A stretch of DNA of 64,000 nt. It comes from Rhyacichthys aspro (lineage: Eukaryota > Chordata > Actinopteri > Gobiiformes > Rhyacichthyidae). How positions within the stretch are numbered: position 1 is the first letter of the stretch; every line of letters starts with the position of its first letter. Where the stretch lies: assembly GCA_036850595.1 (NCBI GenBank), contig CM072163.1, forward strand, positions 402,071 to 466,070, written 5' to 3'. Positions 43,201 through 55,439 of the stretch are shown here, in pieces. A program made the translations under genes and the position numbers. The notes under the pieces are model-generated. The model was not told the origin of the DNA. It did no database searches and worked only from the letters and a program-made list of their open reading frames with translations.

Positions 43201-45639
43201 AATCCCATGTCAACCACGTTAAATCCGACAAAACTCAAAAGCACCGAGAACATGACTCATTTGCGGTTTATGAAACCCCCATGAGTCTTATTTCTCACAA
43301 TCATTGTTTATGGGGGAATTCAGATCATTATTTTACCTACATTACCTGCTCATCTTTGAACGGTGAATTTAGTAACTGTTGTTTGGCCCATTTTTTCGCC
43401 CATTGTTTGGTCAAGCACCGATCATTCACAAAGACTGAAACTAATACATGATCAATAAAAGCAGAGGTGAAGGGAAGTACTTTTACTCTCTACTTTTGAC
43501 ACAAATATCTGTACTTTCTACTCCTTACTTTGTCAAAACAGTTACTTTTACAACCTCCACAGACGACACGACGTAGAAGAAACAAGAGAAGGGAAGTCAA
43601 GCCCCGCCAAAATAAGAGATAAGACAACATACAACGTCTAATATTGTTGGTGATTGTTGTGAATGATGCAGAATGAAAATAACGACAGAACAAATCCCAA
43701 TTGCACTGGTTCAGTCTTGATTCTGTCTGAAACTTGAACTAAACTGAAACAAGCACCAACCAAGAAGACTTTTAATGAAACAGTTATTGCAGAGTTATCA
43801 TAAATATATTGTTTATCACTGACAACAACATTAATTTGGACTTTTTACTTTAGTACATTTTGAATCAGTACTTTTACTTTTACCAGAGTTGTTTTTAACA
43901 GACTCTGTACTTCTACGTAAAAAGAGAATGTGAATACTTTTACCTCCTCTGCATCAAATAAAGTAAAATCTCTGATATTTTAATGCCATTATGAACCATC
44001 CTGGACTCAGAGAACATTCAGGGCAGTTTTTGTATCCCTCTAACCCCTATAACTCTCAAGTTCTTACAGCCCCTCATGAGTCTGGACTTGGACTGTTCCC
44101 TGGGATCTCTCCGGTCTCGGTCTAGGCTCGGTCTCGGTCTAGACTCGGCCTCGGGTCCTGCAGCTCGTGAGTCTTTAACAAAGCCCTTGAACAAACACAG
44201 ATAAGAGCGAAGCCTGTGAGTCTTTAAACAAACACCAGTGAACGTTGGACTGAAAAGAGCAACGCTGGCATTTCCTCACTTTCTGTTTCGAGTTTTTTTT
44301 GTTTTTTGCCACAGCTGATCTCAAACCAAGGTGCGTTTGAGGGCTTTGGTTTGTGTGGTTATTCTGACTGCTTCATGAAAGTTATAAATGTGGAATAAAT
44401 GCATAAAGTGAGTGCATTTATGTAAAGTCTGTGTAATATTATTGATCATCTGTATTATTTAAGCTGTAAATACTTTGGAGCAGTTCTAGATGAGGCTCAA
44501 GGTCAGTACGAACTATAGATATTATAAACTAGTCTTTCTTTAGAATATTTCACAAACGTTTTTTTCTGGGGACACATATTTTAAAAGACCAAATAATTTG
44601 TGACCCAATTAATCTGTTTTGGCATAATTTTGGTCATTTTTTGACATTTTCTCTGAGTTTTCTTCATTTCTTATGCCACCTAATTGATTTCAAAGTCATA
44701 TTCATCATTGTATAGAGCTTTTTTTCGGTTTTCCTTTAGGTTATTCTTTGACTGAGACCAATTTACAAAAACAGTGAGATTTATAACTCCCCAATGTTTT
44801 TTCTGAATTTATAAAATGACTAAGCTTTTTATTTTATTTTATTTTTGACGACCCAAATAAATACTCTCTCAACAGCACTCACTCGGCAGCAGCTGCTCCA
44901 GAGTCTGAGCTCGTCTCAGAGAAAATAGAAAACTCACAAAACAGACACAGATTCACACAACAGACTGTAAAAAATGAACTTAATATGTAATTTACCATCT
45001 CAAAATCCAACGTCTGAACATGATAATCAGTTTTTGGTTTATGTAGAGTGATAAGGACTCGTAAATGTGTGGGAAACACTTACAACTATTTATTGTTTCT
45101 ATAAAAAGTTGGGCTATCCCTTGTTTTCCTGCAGTGACGTATTCAAACATTCAGCTGTGTTACTGAGACGGGATTATAAAAGGCTTTAGTTTTCCTCTCG
45201 AAGGTCATCTGTGCCTCGTATCTCCTGCTCCAATCCTCTCCGGGACAAACGCCGCCTTTCAGAGAGCGGGAAAAACAATCCGAGCGAGTTCAAACGGCGT
45301 AACTAAACCCGGCGACAGGTCAGGCTCTGTATCTGTGTGGCCTTTTCTGCAGCCGAGCGCTCGCTGACATACGCCTCCAGAGTAACTCCCCGAGAACAAC
45401 GGCACGCTTTTGTTTGGCATCACGAGCTGAGAAGCATTACCTCAGGAAACAAGGAGGAGAAGCAGGAAATGGAAAAAGGAAGGAAGCCATTGTAGGACAT
45501 TTTTAAACCTGACATAATCACAGGTGCAGTTGGAGAATTAGCCCCAGGATGAGGTATTTGTTCTCGTTAGTTTCCATTTGAGTCTCATTTTGAACTTAGG
45601 CCAATAACACTTCTAAACATGAACGTTTAAAGCATTTCA

Positions 45640-46200
45640 AAGTAAAATGTGTTTATAAAAAAAAATATCACAAAGCTCCAGTCCCTGAGTTTCTTTTCTT
45701 GTCCCTGTCTCAGACTCTCCTCCAAAATCAGTCTAGGGACCTCTCCTGCTTCTCTTTTATTAAAAAATAAAACCACAAAATACTAATCCATTTGACCAAA
45801 CTGAAGTTTAGAGTTTAGCGTTAGCTTAGCTGTGACTTCAGCGTCAGGACGACAATGATCTCCTCCTCGTTAAACATGACGTGATTGAATTGACAGTATT
45901 TATCTGTGTTTTACGTTGTCTCCCTTTTCTCTGTTGATGCTTTTCTTTTTTCAGCTGTTTCTCTGTTAAAAGACATATTCAGCTGAAAATACACTTTATC
46001 TGCAGCTATTAAACTTCCTGGAACGTCATGTGACAAGTGTCGACCAATGGGAGCTCTCCTTTTTGGAGCATGTGATTGTCCAAGGTTTTCTGTTCCTGAA
46101 TAGAGGTTCTCATCTATTACAATCACTTAATAAACAGTAGATGGATCAGAAAGACTGTTTTTTTATAATAAACTATTTGGATTTAAACCATTTTCACAAC
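45640..46200 (-). mobile_element. Dispersed CCAAT-bearing element, instance 7 (subfamily I)
   Basis: Near full-length reverse copy; the core reads GAGCTCTCC instead of GAGCGCTCC, losing the perfect palindrome. It is duplicated at 55440. Confidence 0.8.
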
Positions 46201-48000
46201 TAGAAGAAAAAAAAAAATCAGGTACAGTCTGTTTAACTTGTGTCTAGTCAGAATGAGAAAAGAGGAACCTCAGAAGTAGAATCCACTCCCAGAATGGACA
46301 CAAACGCTACAGGAGCCCCATCATAAATATGTTTTAGTTTGGACCCAAGGAAACGAAACAAACATCCAAACAAGGCAAACAATTATAAAACAGATTTCAT
46401 TTAAATTCTGATGTGTTTTTGAGATTTTGTTTGGTTCAGTAGAGCAAATTACACCACATTAGAAACCTTTGCAAGACGGTACGACTCACTGAAATAGATA
46501 AATATGAATCACGTTTTTATTTTTGCGTCTGAAAGTGCGGTGTATTCCCGTCGATAAACCTCCCACGTCCTTTTTACTGTATCATGAAACGTACGAGTGA
46601 GTCCTTCCTGTGTCTGTGGCCTATTTACAGCCTCAGACTCAGAACCAGAGTCAGTCCCACTCAGAAGAAACAGAAGAAGATGGAACGGAAACGGAAACTC
46701 TGCTCAGACGGATCACATTACAGAACGCCCACAGCTGCTTCCTTCCTTCTTCTACTTCCTCGTCCTGTTTGTCTCTGCCGTTCTTCCACTGGGAAAATGG
46801 AGTTTTGATTCGTTTAAGCGGTTTGTCTCCTGAATGGATCGAGGATAAATCCTAAATACATTAAACACCTGAAGAAGTCTCATCTCCAGCAGCAGCCGGA
46901 GCCAAAAAGTAGTTCAAAACTTTCATGTGAAGAAGAACGTAGGAGTAATTCAAATAGTTATTATTGCTGACAACGCAATTTTCTTTTGGGAAGGGTTTGA
47001 TCAATGCTGGGAAACTGTCAAATAATTTAGCTTTAAATTAAATTGGGAATCATAAAATAAATCAAGAAACTGAGTAAGAGATTGAGAACATTTAAAGAAG
47101 TTTTGCTTTAAATCTATGTGAACACAATTCTCTCAGATTTCTCAAGAATTTTTTTTTGTTTTTATCAAACTGAGAGATTTTACAACAACTATATTTCCCT
47201 TTTTTGTTTAATAAAGTTGAATTGAGTAAAGAGGAAGTGAATTATACCAGACAGGAAGAAAAGTCTGAAAGGCTAAAAATAACACATCACAAATGACTAA
47301 ACCTAAACAAAAAAATGACCTAAACCTCTTAAAAAAACCTTTGGATGCGCTGAAGAGCTGTACGACTGGTGCTGTAAGCAGAGTGCACGGAGCTCGAACT
47401 CTCTGCAGCTGTTTGTACGTTACTTTCCACTCTGGTTAACGTCAGAAACATGAATATTCTTTACATTTGTGTTGAACTACTATCTTTATCAATCCCTGCT
47501 ACATTTTCAAACTCATGCGTCCGGTAAAAAGCCCCACTTCCTGTTTCTCTAATCTCACTTCCTGCTCGGTTCAGGTGACATTAGCCGTGTTTGGAAGGTG
47601 ATATTTAACTCCACAGATAAAAGAGGAACAGCTGCTTACGTTACACTGCATTGGTAAATGTTAAGTCAAGTCTAGGGAGAACTTCCTGCTGCTCCAAAGG
47701 TTTATTTTGTCTCGAGTTTATTGTGCTGCTGTCACATGTTAAAACTCGTGTGAAAACAGCTGCTGACCCTGTGATAAATCTATTTCTAAAGCAGAAGTTA
47801 AAGGTTTGTGGATGTTTGGATTCTCCCAGTTCCACAAAACCAGTCTGTTGTGAAATAATGAGAGCTTTATATTTTTAACACCTGTCACAACAGGACAAGA
47901 TACAAGAAGAAAGGAGTAGTAAAAGTTTAAAAAAAACAAATTGTTTTTATATTTTTGTATTTTTATCCTGATTGTATGAATTCCTGTCCTGCAGCAGTAA
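46200..48000. other. Unique-looking stretch, contig 3 (repeated at 56000-57790)
   Basis: Contains three overlapping open frames at 46584-46855 within a CpG-bearing patch. None resembles a known protein and no splice context is evident. Otherwise AT-rich with poly-T runs. Confidence 0.5.
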
Positions 48001-48500
48001 CCTCTCCTGCTTCTTTTATTTAAAAAAAGGCTAAACCAGACCAATTTTTCACCACAAAATATTAATATGTTACATTAAATCAAAGTTTAGAGCTTTGGAG
48101 TTTATCGTCGTAGACTGTAGTGATCCTGTAATTATCTCTGTCTCATAAAACACTGAAGCACTGACAACATTTATCCATGTTTCATTTGCTGCTGTTTCTC
48201 TATTTTCATCTTTTTTGAGCTGTTTCTCTGTAAAATAAGACGTATTTCCAACAGAATAACCCATTTCCTTGGTTTATTTCCTTGTTCCTTCGTTGTTGAC
48301 ATCAGTGTCGACCAATGGGAGCGCTCCTTTTTACCTGAAGTGAGCTGTGATTGGACAAAATCCTGCTGTGGACTGATCATTCTCATCTATTAAAATCCTT
48401 CATTATAAAGACTAGATCACGTCTTAAGGTCTCATTTTTTCCGATGATTCCTGTTACAATAAACTTTAGGAGATTACACTGAAAAACTAAATGAAACAGG
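48000..48500 (-). mobile_element. Dispersed CCAAT-bearing element, instance 8 (subfamily II)
   Basis: Full-looking subfamily II copy from CTCTCCTGCTTC to TTTTTCAGTG (reverse). It is followed at 48525 by a fragment of another copy (GATCCCTGTTACAAC). It is duplicated at 57790. Confidence 0.8.
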
Positions 48501-50299
48501 AAAAAAAAAACAGGTAATCTTGTTTTTTTTCTGATGATCCCTGTTACAACATGATTTTAGGTGATTAAATGGTTCTTTATTGTCACATGCATTAAAAAAA
48601 AATCACACAACACTGTTTAAGTTTTGCCAGGGTTTAACTTTTAGCTTTTTTTCCACTTAAGGAGCAAAAAAAAAACCAGTTGTGAAGTGTCCAGAGCAGT
48701 TTAGTGCAGCCCAATAGTGACTAATGAACAGTTCTGTGCACACCTGGACTCCTTCCTTGTAATCAGTTTCTCTAAATTAAAGTGTAACTCACCTCAGGCC
48801 CCGCCCCCTGACTGTTCCTGACAATAGACCCATTGTGACATGTCAAACTGTGTTTATTGTTGTGTATTTTAGCTGCTCATTTAATCTGTTCCTCATTACG
48901 TTACCTTCGTCTCTTCCTTCGTGGAACCTGATCCGAGCCTGGTTTTTTTTTTTTTCAGATTTGTTGACAGATAAAAAAGTGGATGGCATGAAAACAGTAA
49001 ACAAACCCTTTTGGCTGAACGTGTCCCGTCAGCAGTTCCTCAGACTTCATGTTTGATTTTGTGGTCTGTGGGGAAAATCCTTGTTGTTGCATGGGGTTTT
49101 TTCAGCTTCACCAAACACTAATAAGACATTTTACCTCCTCGTTGCTCAACGTTTGACCTCGGCTTATTTTGGTTCTTTCCAAAAAAAAAGAAAAAAAGAA
49201 AAAAAAAAGAAAACCCATTGCTCTTTAGGCCTTTTGATTTGATTTCTCGAATGTTGCCAGATCCGAGGCAATAGTTACCACAAAATATCAAAACAAAAGA
49301 GTCGCCAGATTGTGTTCTCTTTGTTTTTAATAAAGTTGAAGTGAATAAAGCAGAAGTGAAGTAAAAATAACACAAACCCATAATAACCAAAACCAAAATA
49401 TGGGAACCAATCATTTTTTTTAACCTTTAGCTGAAGAGAGCAGTGCGACTGGTGCTGTAAGCAGAGTGCACAGGGCTGAATACTCTCTGCCGCGGTTTGT
49501 ACGTTACTTTCCACAGTTTGGTTTAGTTTTTTCAAGGTTTTTTTGTCTCAGACCCATTAAAATTCTCTGGATTTGTGTTGAACTAACCCCGTTGTGTTTT
49601 CAAACACATACGTGAAGTAAAAAGCCCCACTTCCTGTTTCTCTAATCTCACTTCCTGCTTGGTTATTAATTTGTTTTAAATGAACAAATTAATTAATTAA
49701 TGAACAAACTGGCACCCCTACGATTCAAACCCATTTCTAACTAGATGAAATATCGGACCTTAATTTTATTTATTTATTTATTTATTTATGCAGTCACAAA
49801 ATCGGTTGGACTTTCAGTTTATTCTGTTTTTGTTGGTTCTTTCCGGATTTAAATAAATAATGTTGCTGTGTTTACACTTTGCCTGAGACTGTTTAGTCTA
49901 AAGTTGTTTATTTTAAGGCTGTTTTATCTGACTCTGTTTTATCTGTTTATCTGAGTCTAAAGATGTTCAGCCTGAGAATGTCCCAAAATGGACACCATAC
50001 AAACAGAGCAAAGTGTGAAAATTACATTTGCATTTACATGAAAAGCAATAGTTTTTAATCAAAACAAAATAAATATTACAAATGAGACTTTAATGAGAAG
50101 AAAAAAGAGCCTTTGCAGTTTTGTATTTGGTTTCATTCTCTGTGTCATTTCATCACCAACAAGGAAGTAGTCTGTAAAAACCTGTGTGACAAAAGTAAAC
50201 ACCTGTTGAATGATGTAAACTTAAACCAAACAGAACAAAGGTTTGAGAAAGTCATGCGTGAGCGAGAGTTTAGAGAAACCTGTTTAAAGACAGCTCAGA

Positions 50300-50680
50300 C
50301 TCTGACAAATGTAAGGTTCACTGGAGTCAAGTTTAGAGCTAAAACAGAACAGTTGTATCGCCACAGCTTTTATTTATACGTTTATTCAAAAGGGACAGAA
50401 CAAAAAACAAGTGCAACCGGTTGGTCCATGACTTTAAGGCCTGTTTATAAAGAGAACCTTTCATTAAATCAACCTGGTCCTAGACGGTGATACTGACCAG
50501 AAACGGGATAAAATCATCACATGGAAGTACAATTTAAAAGACATTTAAGGACAAACAGGGTCTTTTAAGATGAAAGCAGTTCAAATTAATCCCAGTAGTC
50601 TTTGTGATTTTATTTATTTGAGCTTCAAATTTTAAATGTGAGTCCAAAACCACTCCCAAATAATTGAAGTGAATTGTTTT
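50300..50680 (-). mobile_element. LINE reverse-transcriptase remnant, contig 3
   Basis: Minus-strand reading gives a YLGVVLDSHLKFEAQINKI segment, then INLNCFHLKRPCLSL and, after a stop and frame change, LYKQALKSWTNRL. These resemble the C-terminal part of fish non-LTR retrotransposon reverse transcriptases (YLGV.LDS, LYKQALK). It is broken by stops and frameshifts. A 125-codon plus-strand frame here is only its antisense. Confidence 0.6.
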
Positions 50681-51837
50681 TTGATTCATTTGTTTCTGGA
50701 AGCTGTCTGTTTTGGGAGTTTAACAGCAACTAATGAGGTGGTCTCTGATAAAATAAAGTAAAAAGCTTCATTAATAATCACATATTAAGCTGTTAATAAA
50801 CATAAACATAACTCAGTGTCTGATCTTCCATCGATTGCCTCCTTGTTTTCTGTTCAAATCTGTCTTTTCTCAGTCTATTCTATTGTTTTCTGCCATTTAA
50901 GACCATCATTTTGTTTGTTAAACCAGCAGCTCCAATGCATCTGTGGGGATTCTCATTCACCCAGGTCACAATCGAATAAAAGATTTTGCAGAAACTCTAA
51001 CACTGACAAACACTAGCTACTGATAATAGCGATGCAGTTCAGAATTTGTCTCGTTTCTGACGTTAAATTCATCCACTTTTGGCTCCTGTCGAATAAACAT
51101 CTTGATTTAAAAGCAGCAAAATGAAATAGTGTTTTTAGATGTTTTCAATGTTAAACTTTTCTCTGATAAAGTTCCAGCTGAATTATTGCCTCATTAGCGT
51201 CAACAGATGGAGTAAGTAAATCAGGAAGTCATTTGTAAAAACTTGTCTGACAATAATAAACACCTGCTCAATGATGTAATGCTAGAGAACAAAGGTCAAA
51301 GGTGATTCATGACAAACCTGTTTAAAAGAGCTCAGTGTCCGGAGTCTGTTATTGTGTGTTATTTGATGTTATTTATGGAAATGAGCTCCTGCTACAATCA
51401 GACACATTCACTGCTGTAGCATTAGTTACAGATGCTCATTAATGTTACATAAATAAATCAATCTAATTCTGTCCGCTCTGTTCCACTGCTGTTTAAAAGC
51501 TCTCAGGGCAGACTCTGAGGCCACACTGCCCCCTGTACTTCCTCCAGAGCACTGCAGCTATAACTGATATTTATTGTGATTAATATATATAATAAATCAA
51601 AGTAAATGACACGTTGACTATAAAAAAATAAAGTTGTTGTGGTCCTAAATCCAAGTGAAACAGAACAATGTGGTGGCTCCAGTAGGGACGACATTAGAGA
51701 AACAGTTTACCTTCAGACTGACCTTTGGATGACTTCAGAGTCCTTTAACCGGGACCTTTAACTGGTAGATTAAACCGGGACAGTCCTGATCTGAAGCCTC
51801 TGTCCCGTGTCCCGGTGGATATCTACAAAAACACTAA

Positions 51838-52040
51838 AATGTCCTGATTTTACCCTCTTTCTGTCCCAAATGTCCTGATTTTACCTTCTTTCTGTCCCAA
51901 ATGTCCTGATTTTACCCTCTTTCTGTCCCAAATGTCCTGATTTTACCCTCTTTCTGTCCCAAATGTCCTGATTTTACCCTCTTTCTGTCCCAAATGTCCT
52001 GATTTTACCTTCTTTCTGTCCCAAATGTCCTGATTTTTTG
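51838..52040. repeat. 31-bp minisatellite, six units plus partial
   Basis: Units AAATGTCCTGATTTTACC followed by CTCTTTCTGTCCC, differing only at one C/T position. The contig 4 counterpart has one full unit, so this is a variable-number repeat. Confidence 0.97.
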
Positions 52041-52454
52041 ACCCAAAGCAGTGCACTGTGTTTGAAACTCATTTGTCTGTAAACTGTTGACCTGTCAATC
52101 ACAGGGTTACCACGGCAACGGCAATATCAACCAATAGAAAAAGACCAACCGTGTTCCTCGGGTCTGTAGCTTAATAATGATTGGTTGTTAAGCGCGAGGC
52201 TAATGCTAAGCTAATTCTGCTCCAACGTTCACAGTTTGACCTTTGACCTGTCATCAGCCGAAAAGAAAGGCTCCAGGAACAACACCGTCTCAGAAAAGCA
52301 CTTAATATTCTTTCAAACACTGAAGAAAAGTTTGTTTATTTGAAGTGAAATAATTTACTTTACAAACGACAGAAATATGAATCCAAATGAGTGAAGACCA
52401 TACAGTATCTTAGTCCCAACAATAAGAACCCATGCAGCTCATCTAGTGCAGACA

Positions 52455-52456
<2 letters not shown>

Positions 52457-52495
<39 letters not shown>

Positions 52496-52496
52496 G
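52457..52496. repeat. (ATT)n microsatellite
   Basis: About 40 bp of uninterrupted ATT, with a counterpart at 63364-63412. Confidence 0.97.
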
Positions 52497-52967
52497 AGAA
52501 TTCCTTGATTTTCAAATCTGTTTTTAAAATCTAACTGGACTGTCAGGGTTCCTTCATAAAAATAACCTGGAAATTCATTAAAATGTTCTGGAAATGATTA
52601 TTAATGATGAATTATTTGGGAAAATTTGATTGTTTTTGTATTGTTTGGAATAAAAAAATGACATGAAAATAATAAGAAAACTCTTGAAGCACCTGAAGTC
52701 TTTGATACAGTTTTTACTGAATGTTTTCTGCTCAGTCTCAGGTTTGTGGGTTTGAAGTGGAATTCCTCAGGTTCCTTTTTGTGGATGTTATTGTGTCTGA
52801 GATAAAATAAATCCAGATGAAAACAGTTTTAACTTCTTTGGTTTGTTTTGTTCTTTACAAGAACCTTCACAAACACAAACCTGGGCCTAAATACATTTCA
52901 TTTTGCAGAGATTAGAAGTTCAAACTTAAAGCAGAAATATGGCTTGTAATCATTTTTTAAAGGTTAA

Positions 52968-53039
52968 GGGCTCGTCCGGGATTTGAACCTGGGACCTCTC
53001 GCACCCAAAGCGAGAATCATACCCCTAGACCAACGAGCC
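52968..53039 (-). tRNA. tRNA-Pro (anticodon UGG)
   Basis: The minus strand reads GGCTCGTTGGTCTAGGGG at the 5' end, an anticodon loop TTTGGGT (anticodon TGG), a T loop TTCAAAT and an acceptor end ACGAGCC plus discriminator C. The acceptor stem GGCTCGT/ACGAGCC pairs fully, and so does the anticodon stem. It is 72 nt, has no intron and no encoded CCA. The T stem CCAGG/CCCGG has one A-C mismatch where G is usual. A CTCF-like site lies 87 bp upstream. Confidence 0.95.
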
Positions 53040-53125
53040 TGCCCTAGACTACTCCAAAACTATAATTTACAGAGAACACAGTGACATGTTGTGATTATAT
53101 TACAGCTGACGCTAAAAGAACACTG

Positions 53126-53139
53126 GCGCCATCTGGTAC
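53126..53139 (-). promoter_or_regulatory. CTCF-like motif upstream of tRNA-Pro
   Basis: The minus strand reads GTACCAGATGGCGC, 12 of 14 positions with the strong CAGATGGCGC core. It lies 87 bp upstream of the tRNA gene on the same strand. Confidence 0.4.
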
Positions 53140-53439
53140 TGGTTCATCTGTAACTGAAACACTCAAAAACAATCATATGTCCCAGTTTTGAACAGTCCCC
53201 ATTTAAACAATAACACAACAAAGACATTAACGTTATACATTTGCCATAAAGATAATACAGTTCCCAGGTGAGATTAGGTAGAATAGACAGAAATAAACTA
53301 ATAACTAATAAACATCACTGAAGCTAAACTAACACACTTTGTAACGTCATATAATCTTCAAATATTAATATTACAGACTCTCAATGGAACAGGACTCAAT
53401 GCTGTTAAAGAAAGAAAGAACATGAGCCTCCTCTGAACA

Positions 53440-53830
53440 TTATTAGTTTTTTCTTCTTGTTGTTAAAATGGTTTAAACCCAAATAGTTTATTGTAAAAAC
53501 AGTCTTTCTGATCCATCTAGTGTTTATTCTAAGTGATTGTAACAGATGAGAACCTCTATTCAGGAACAGAAAACCTTGGACAATCACATGCTCCAAAAAG
53601 GAGCGCTCCCATTGGTCGACACTTGTCACATGACGTTCCAGGAAGTTTAATAGCTGCAGATAAAGTGTATTTTCAGCTGAATATGTCTTTTAACAGAGAA
53701 ACAGCTGAAAAAAGAAAAGCATCAACAGAGAAAAGGGAGGCAACGTAAAACACAGATAAATACTGTCAATTCAATCACGTAATGTTTAACGAGGAGGAGA
53801 TAATTGTCGTCCTGACGCTGAAGTCGGCCA
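53440..53830 (+). mobile_element. Dispersed CCAAT-bearing element, instance 9 (subfamily I)
   Basis: Almost identical to instance 3 up to GTCCTGACGCTGAAGTC, then stops. It lies 400 bp from the tRNA-Pro gene. High identity to instances 3 and 4 points to recent activity or conversion. Confidence 0.8.
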
Positions 53831-54934
53831 TTTTAAAACGACCAGGACAATGTCTCACCTGATGACATCTCAACATAAAACTGCTCTATGTCTTTGAATA
53901 AAACTGTTTGAATGTAATAAAGACCTCTCTGTCTCATGTTTTATGGCTGTTCTCTTGTAAAAGTATGTGTCCGTTTGTGATAACAGCAATAATATCCTTC
54001 GTATCAGGGTTTCAAACGTGAATGAGTTTCATTTCTCGTCCGAACCGTTTAGACCACAGCCATAAAGAACGGCTGATAGGAGTTATTTTACTGTCAAAGA
54101 TGTAAATGCACTTTTTACAATGAATTATTCCAATACAGCATCCATGAGATTAGAAGGAAAAAAAACAAGAAAGGATTAAGGTTTAACAATACACTTTTAT
54201 TCTGTATATATATATATATAACAAGTCTTTTACAATGTGCCTTTGAGTAATAAATGATCATATTTATGTATCATAGGTGTAAATCCTAGCTGATTTAGAA
54301 GAGAATATATTTGATAATAGGACAAACTTTACAAACATTAAGATGAAATAACGTAAAGGAAAGATAAGCAGCAAAATAATGGAGCAAACGCATCAGCAGA
54401 ACATGGATTTACCCCAAATAGCAAATATACATCATTTCCTCTGCTTCTTAAGAGTCTAATTGTGTGTTTAAAGGGATATTCAAAAGTTCTGTTAATAGAC
54501 CTTTTAATGTTAACCACAATACATTTCAATGAGACAAATTAGCATTAGTGCCAAAATAATTACAAGTTCTTTCATAAAATGTCACTTAAAACACTTCTCT
54601 GTTCCGTTCTGACAAATACAAAAGACCACATTCTCACTGGAGACTGCAATAAACCGTTACCGTTGACTTTTATGCAAAAGAGTCTGAGGACACACTCTTA
54701 TCAGATGTGTCTGAGTGAAATATAAAGAGCAGGACTTGTACTTCAGGCTCTGGACGTCTCACTGCATCAGGTACAAACGCTTTAAAGTTTTACTGATATT
54801 TGTTCCTGAGTCTCTTTGGCTCGGGCTGGTTTTGTAGCACAGTGTCCTAATGTTTTGTAAAGAGGGCCACAATTAATGAGAGAAAAGTTTTCCAATTGAT
54901 GACAGTCTCTTCTGATGGTGCTCTCACTCCACAA
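53831..54934. other. Gene-free stretch after tRNA-Pro
   Basis: AT-rich with a short (TA)n at about 54207-54220. Nothing recognisable. Confidence 0.5.
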
Positions 54935-55325
54935 GTACAGGTTTCAGATGGATTTGAACCGGTTTAAGTAGGATCTGAGCAGGTTTAAGTCGGATTGGGA
55001 CAGTTTTTCTTGGGTTGGAAAAAGTTTGAGATGGATTTGAACAGGTTTTTGAACTGGTTTTTGTTTGATGTGAACAGGCTGAGTTGGATTTGAACAGATT
55101 TAGTTGGATTTCAACAGGTTTTAGGTGGATTTGAGCAGGTTTTTGTTGGATTTTAACTGGTTTAGTTGGTTTGAACAGATTTTAGTTAGATTTAACAGTT
55201 TTAAGTTAGTTTTGTGGTTTTAGATGGTGTAAAACAGGCATTAGTTGGATTTGAATAGGTTTTAGATGGATTTCAGCATGTTTTAGTTGGATTTGAACAT
55301 GTTTTAATCAGATTTCAACATGTTT
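54935..55325 (+). repeat. Degenerate 21-bp minisatellite ending at assembly gap
   Basis: About 17 diverged units of the GGATTTGAACAGGTTTTAG type, cut by the gap at 55326. The same family sits in gabbr1 and at 42690. Confidence 0.9.
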
Positions 55326-55425
55326 NNNNNNNNNNNNNNNNNNNNNNNNNNNNNNNNNNNNNNNNNNNNNNNNNNNNNNNNNNNNNNNNNNNNNNNNNNN
55401 NNNNNNNNNNNNNNNNNNNNNNNNN
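55326..55425. other. Assembly gap (100 N)
   Basis: A run of exactly 100 N. It interrupts a 21-bp minisatellite on its left. On its right the sequence jumps back to a repeat of 45607 onward, which suggests the minisatellite stopped the assembler. Confidence 1.
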
Positions 55426-55439
55426 ACACTTCTAAACAT

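Larger units (their letters stand above)
40050..45606. other. Gene-free stretch upstream of tnf
   Basis: No supported exon. It holds the pentanucleotide microsatellite (41150), the higher-order minisatellite (42690) and a GC-richer unique block at about 45200-45540 (including GCATCACGAGCTGAGAAGC and CAGGAAATGG) that could be a conserved regulatory element. Short open frames lack family resemblance. Confidence 0.55.
45607..52920. repeat. Second duplicated segment, copy in contig 3
   Basis: This segment matches 55427-63830 in the same orientation. Shared blocks include the dispersed elements, the LINE remnant and the 31-bp minisatellite. It lacks an 818-bp block (58323-59140) and a block of about 540 bp (62799-63341) found in the other copy, and carries about five extra 31-bp units. 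Homology stops at 52920, before the tRNA gene. Confidence 0.9.

Noticed and set aside
39000..45600. A second TNF-family gene (TNF-N or lymphotoxin-like) next to tnf
   Set aside because: Fish often have one beside tnf, but I found no TNF-domain landmarks upstream of tnf in this stretch.
46584..46855. Three overlapping frames (also 56318-56649)
   Set aside because: Three frames open at once in a short CpG-bearing patch, with no recognisable domain or splice context.
50113..50490. 125-codon plus-strand frame, kept in both copies (60727-61104)
   Set aside because: The reverse strand shows a decayed LINE reverse transcriptase. Preservation in both copies only reflects very recent or artefactual duplication.
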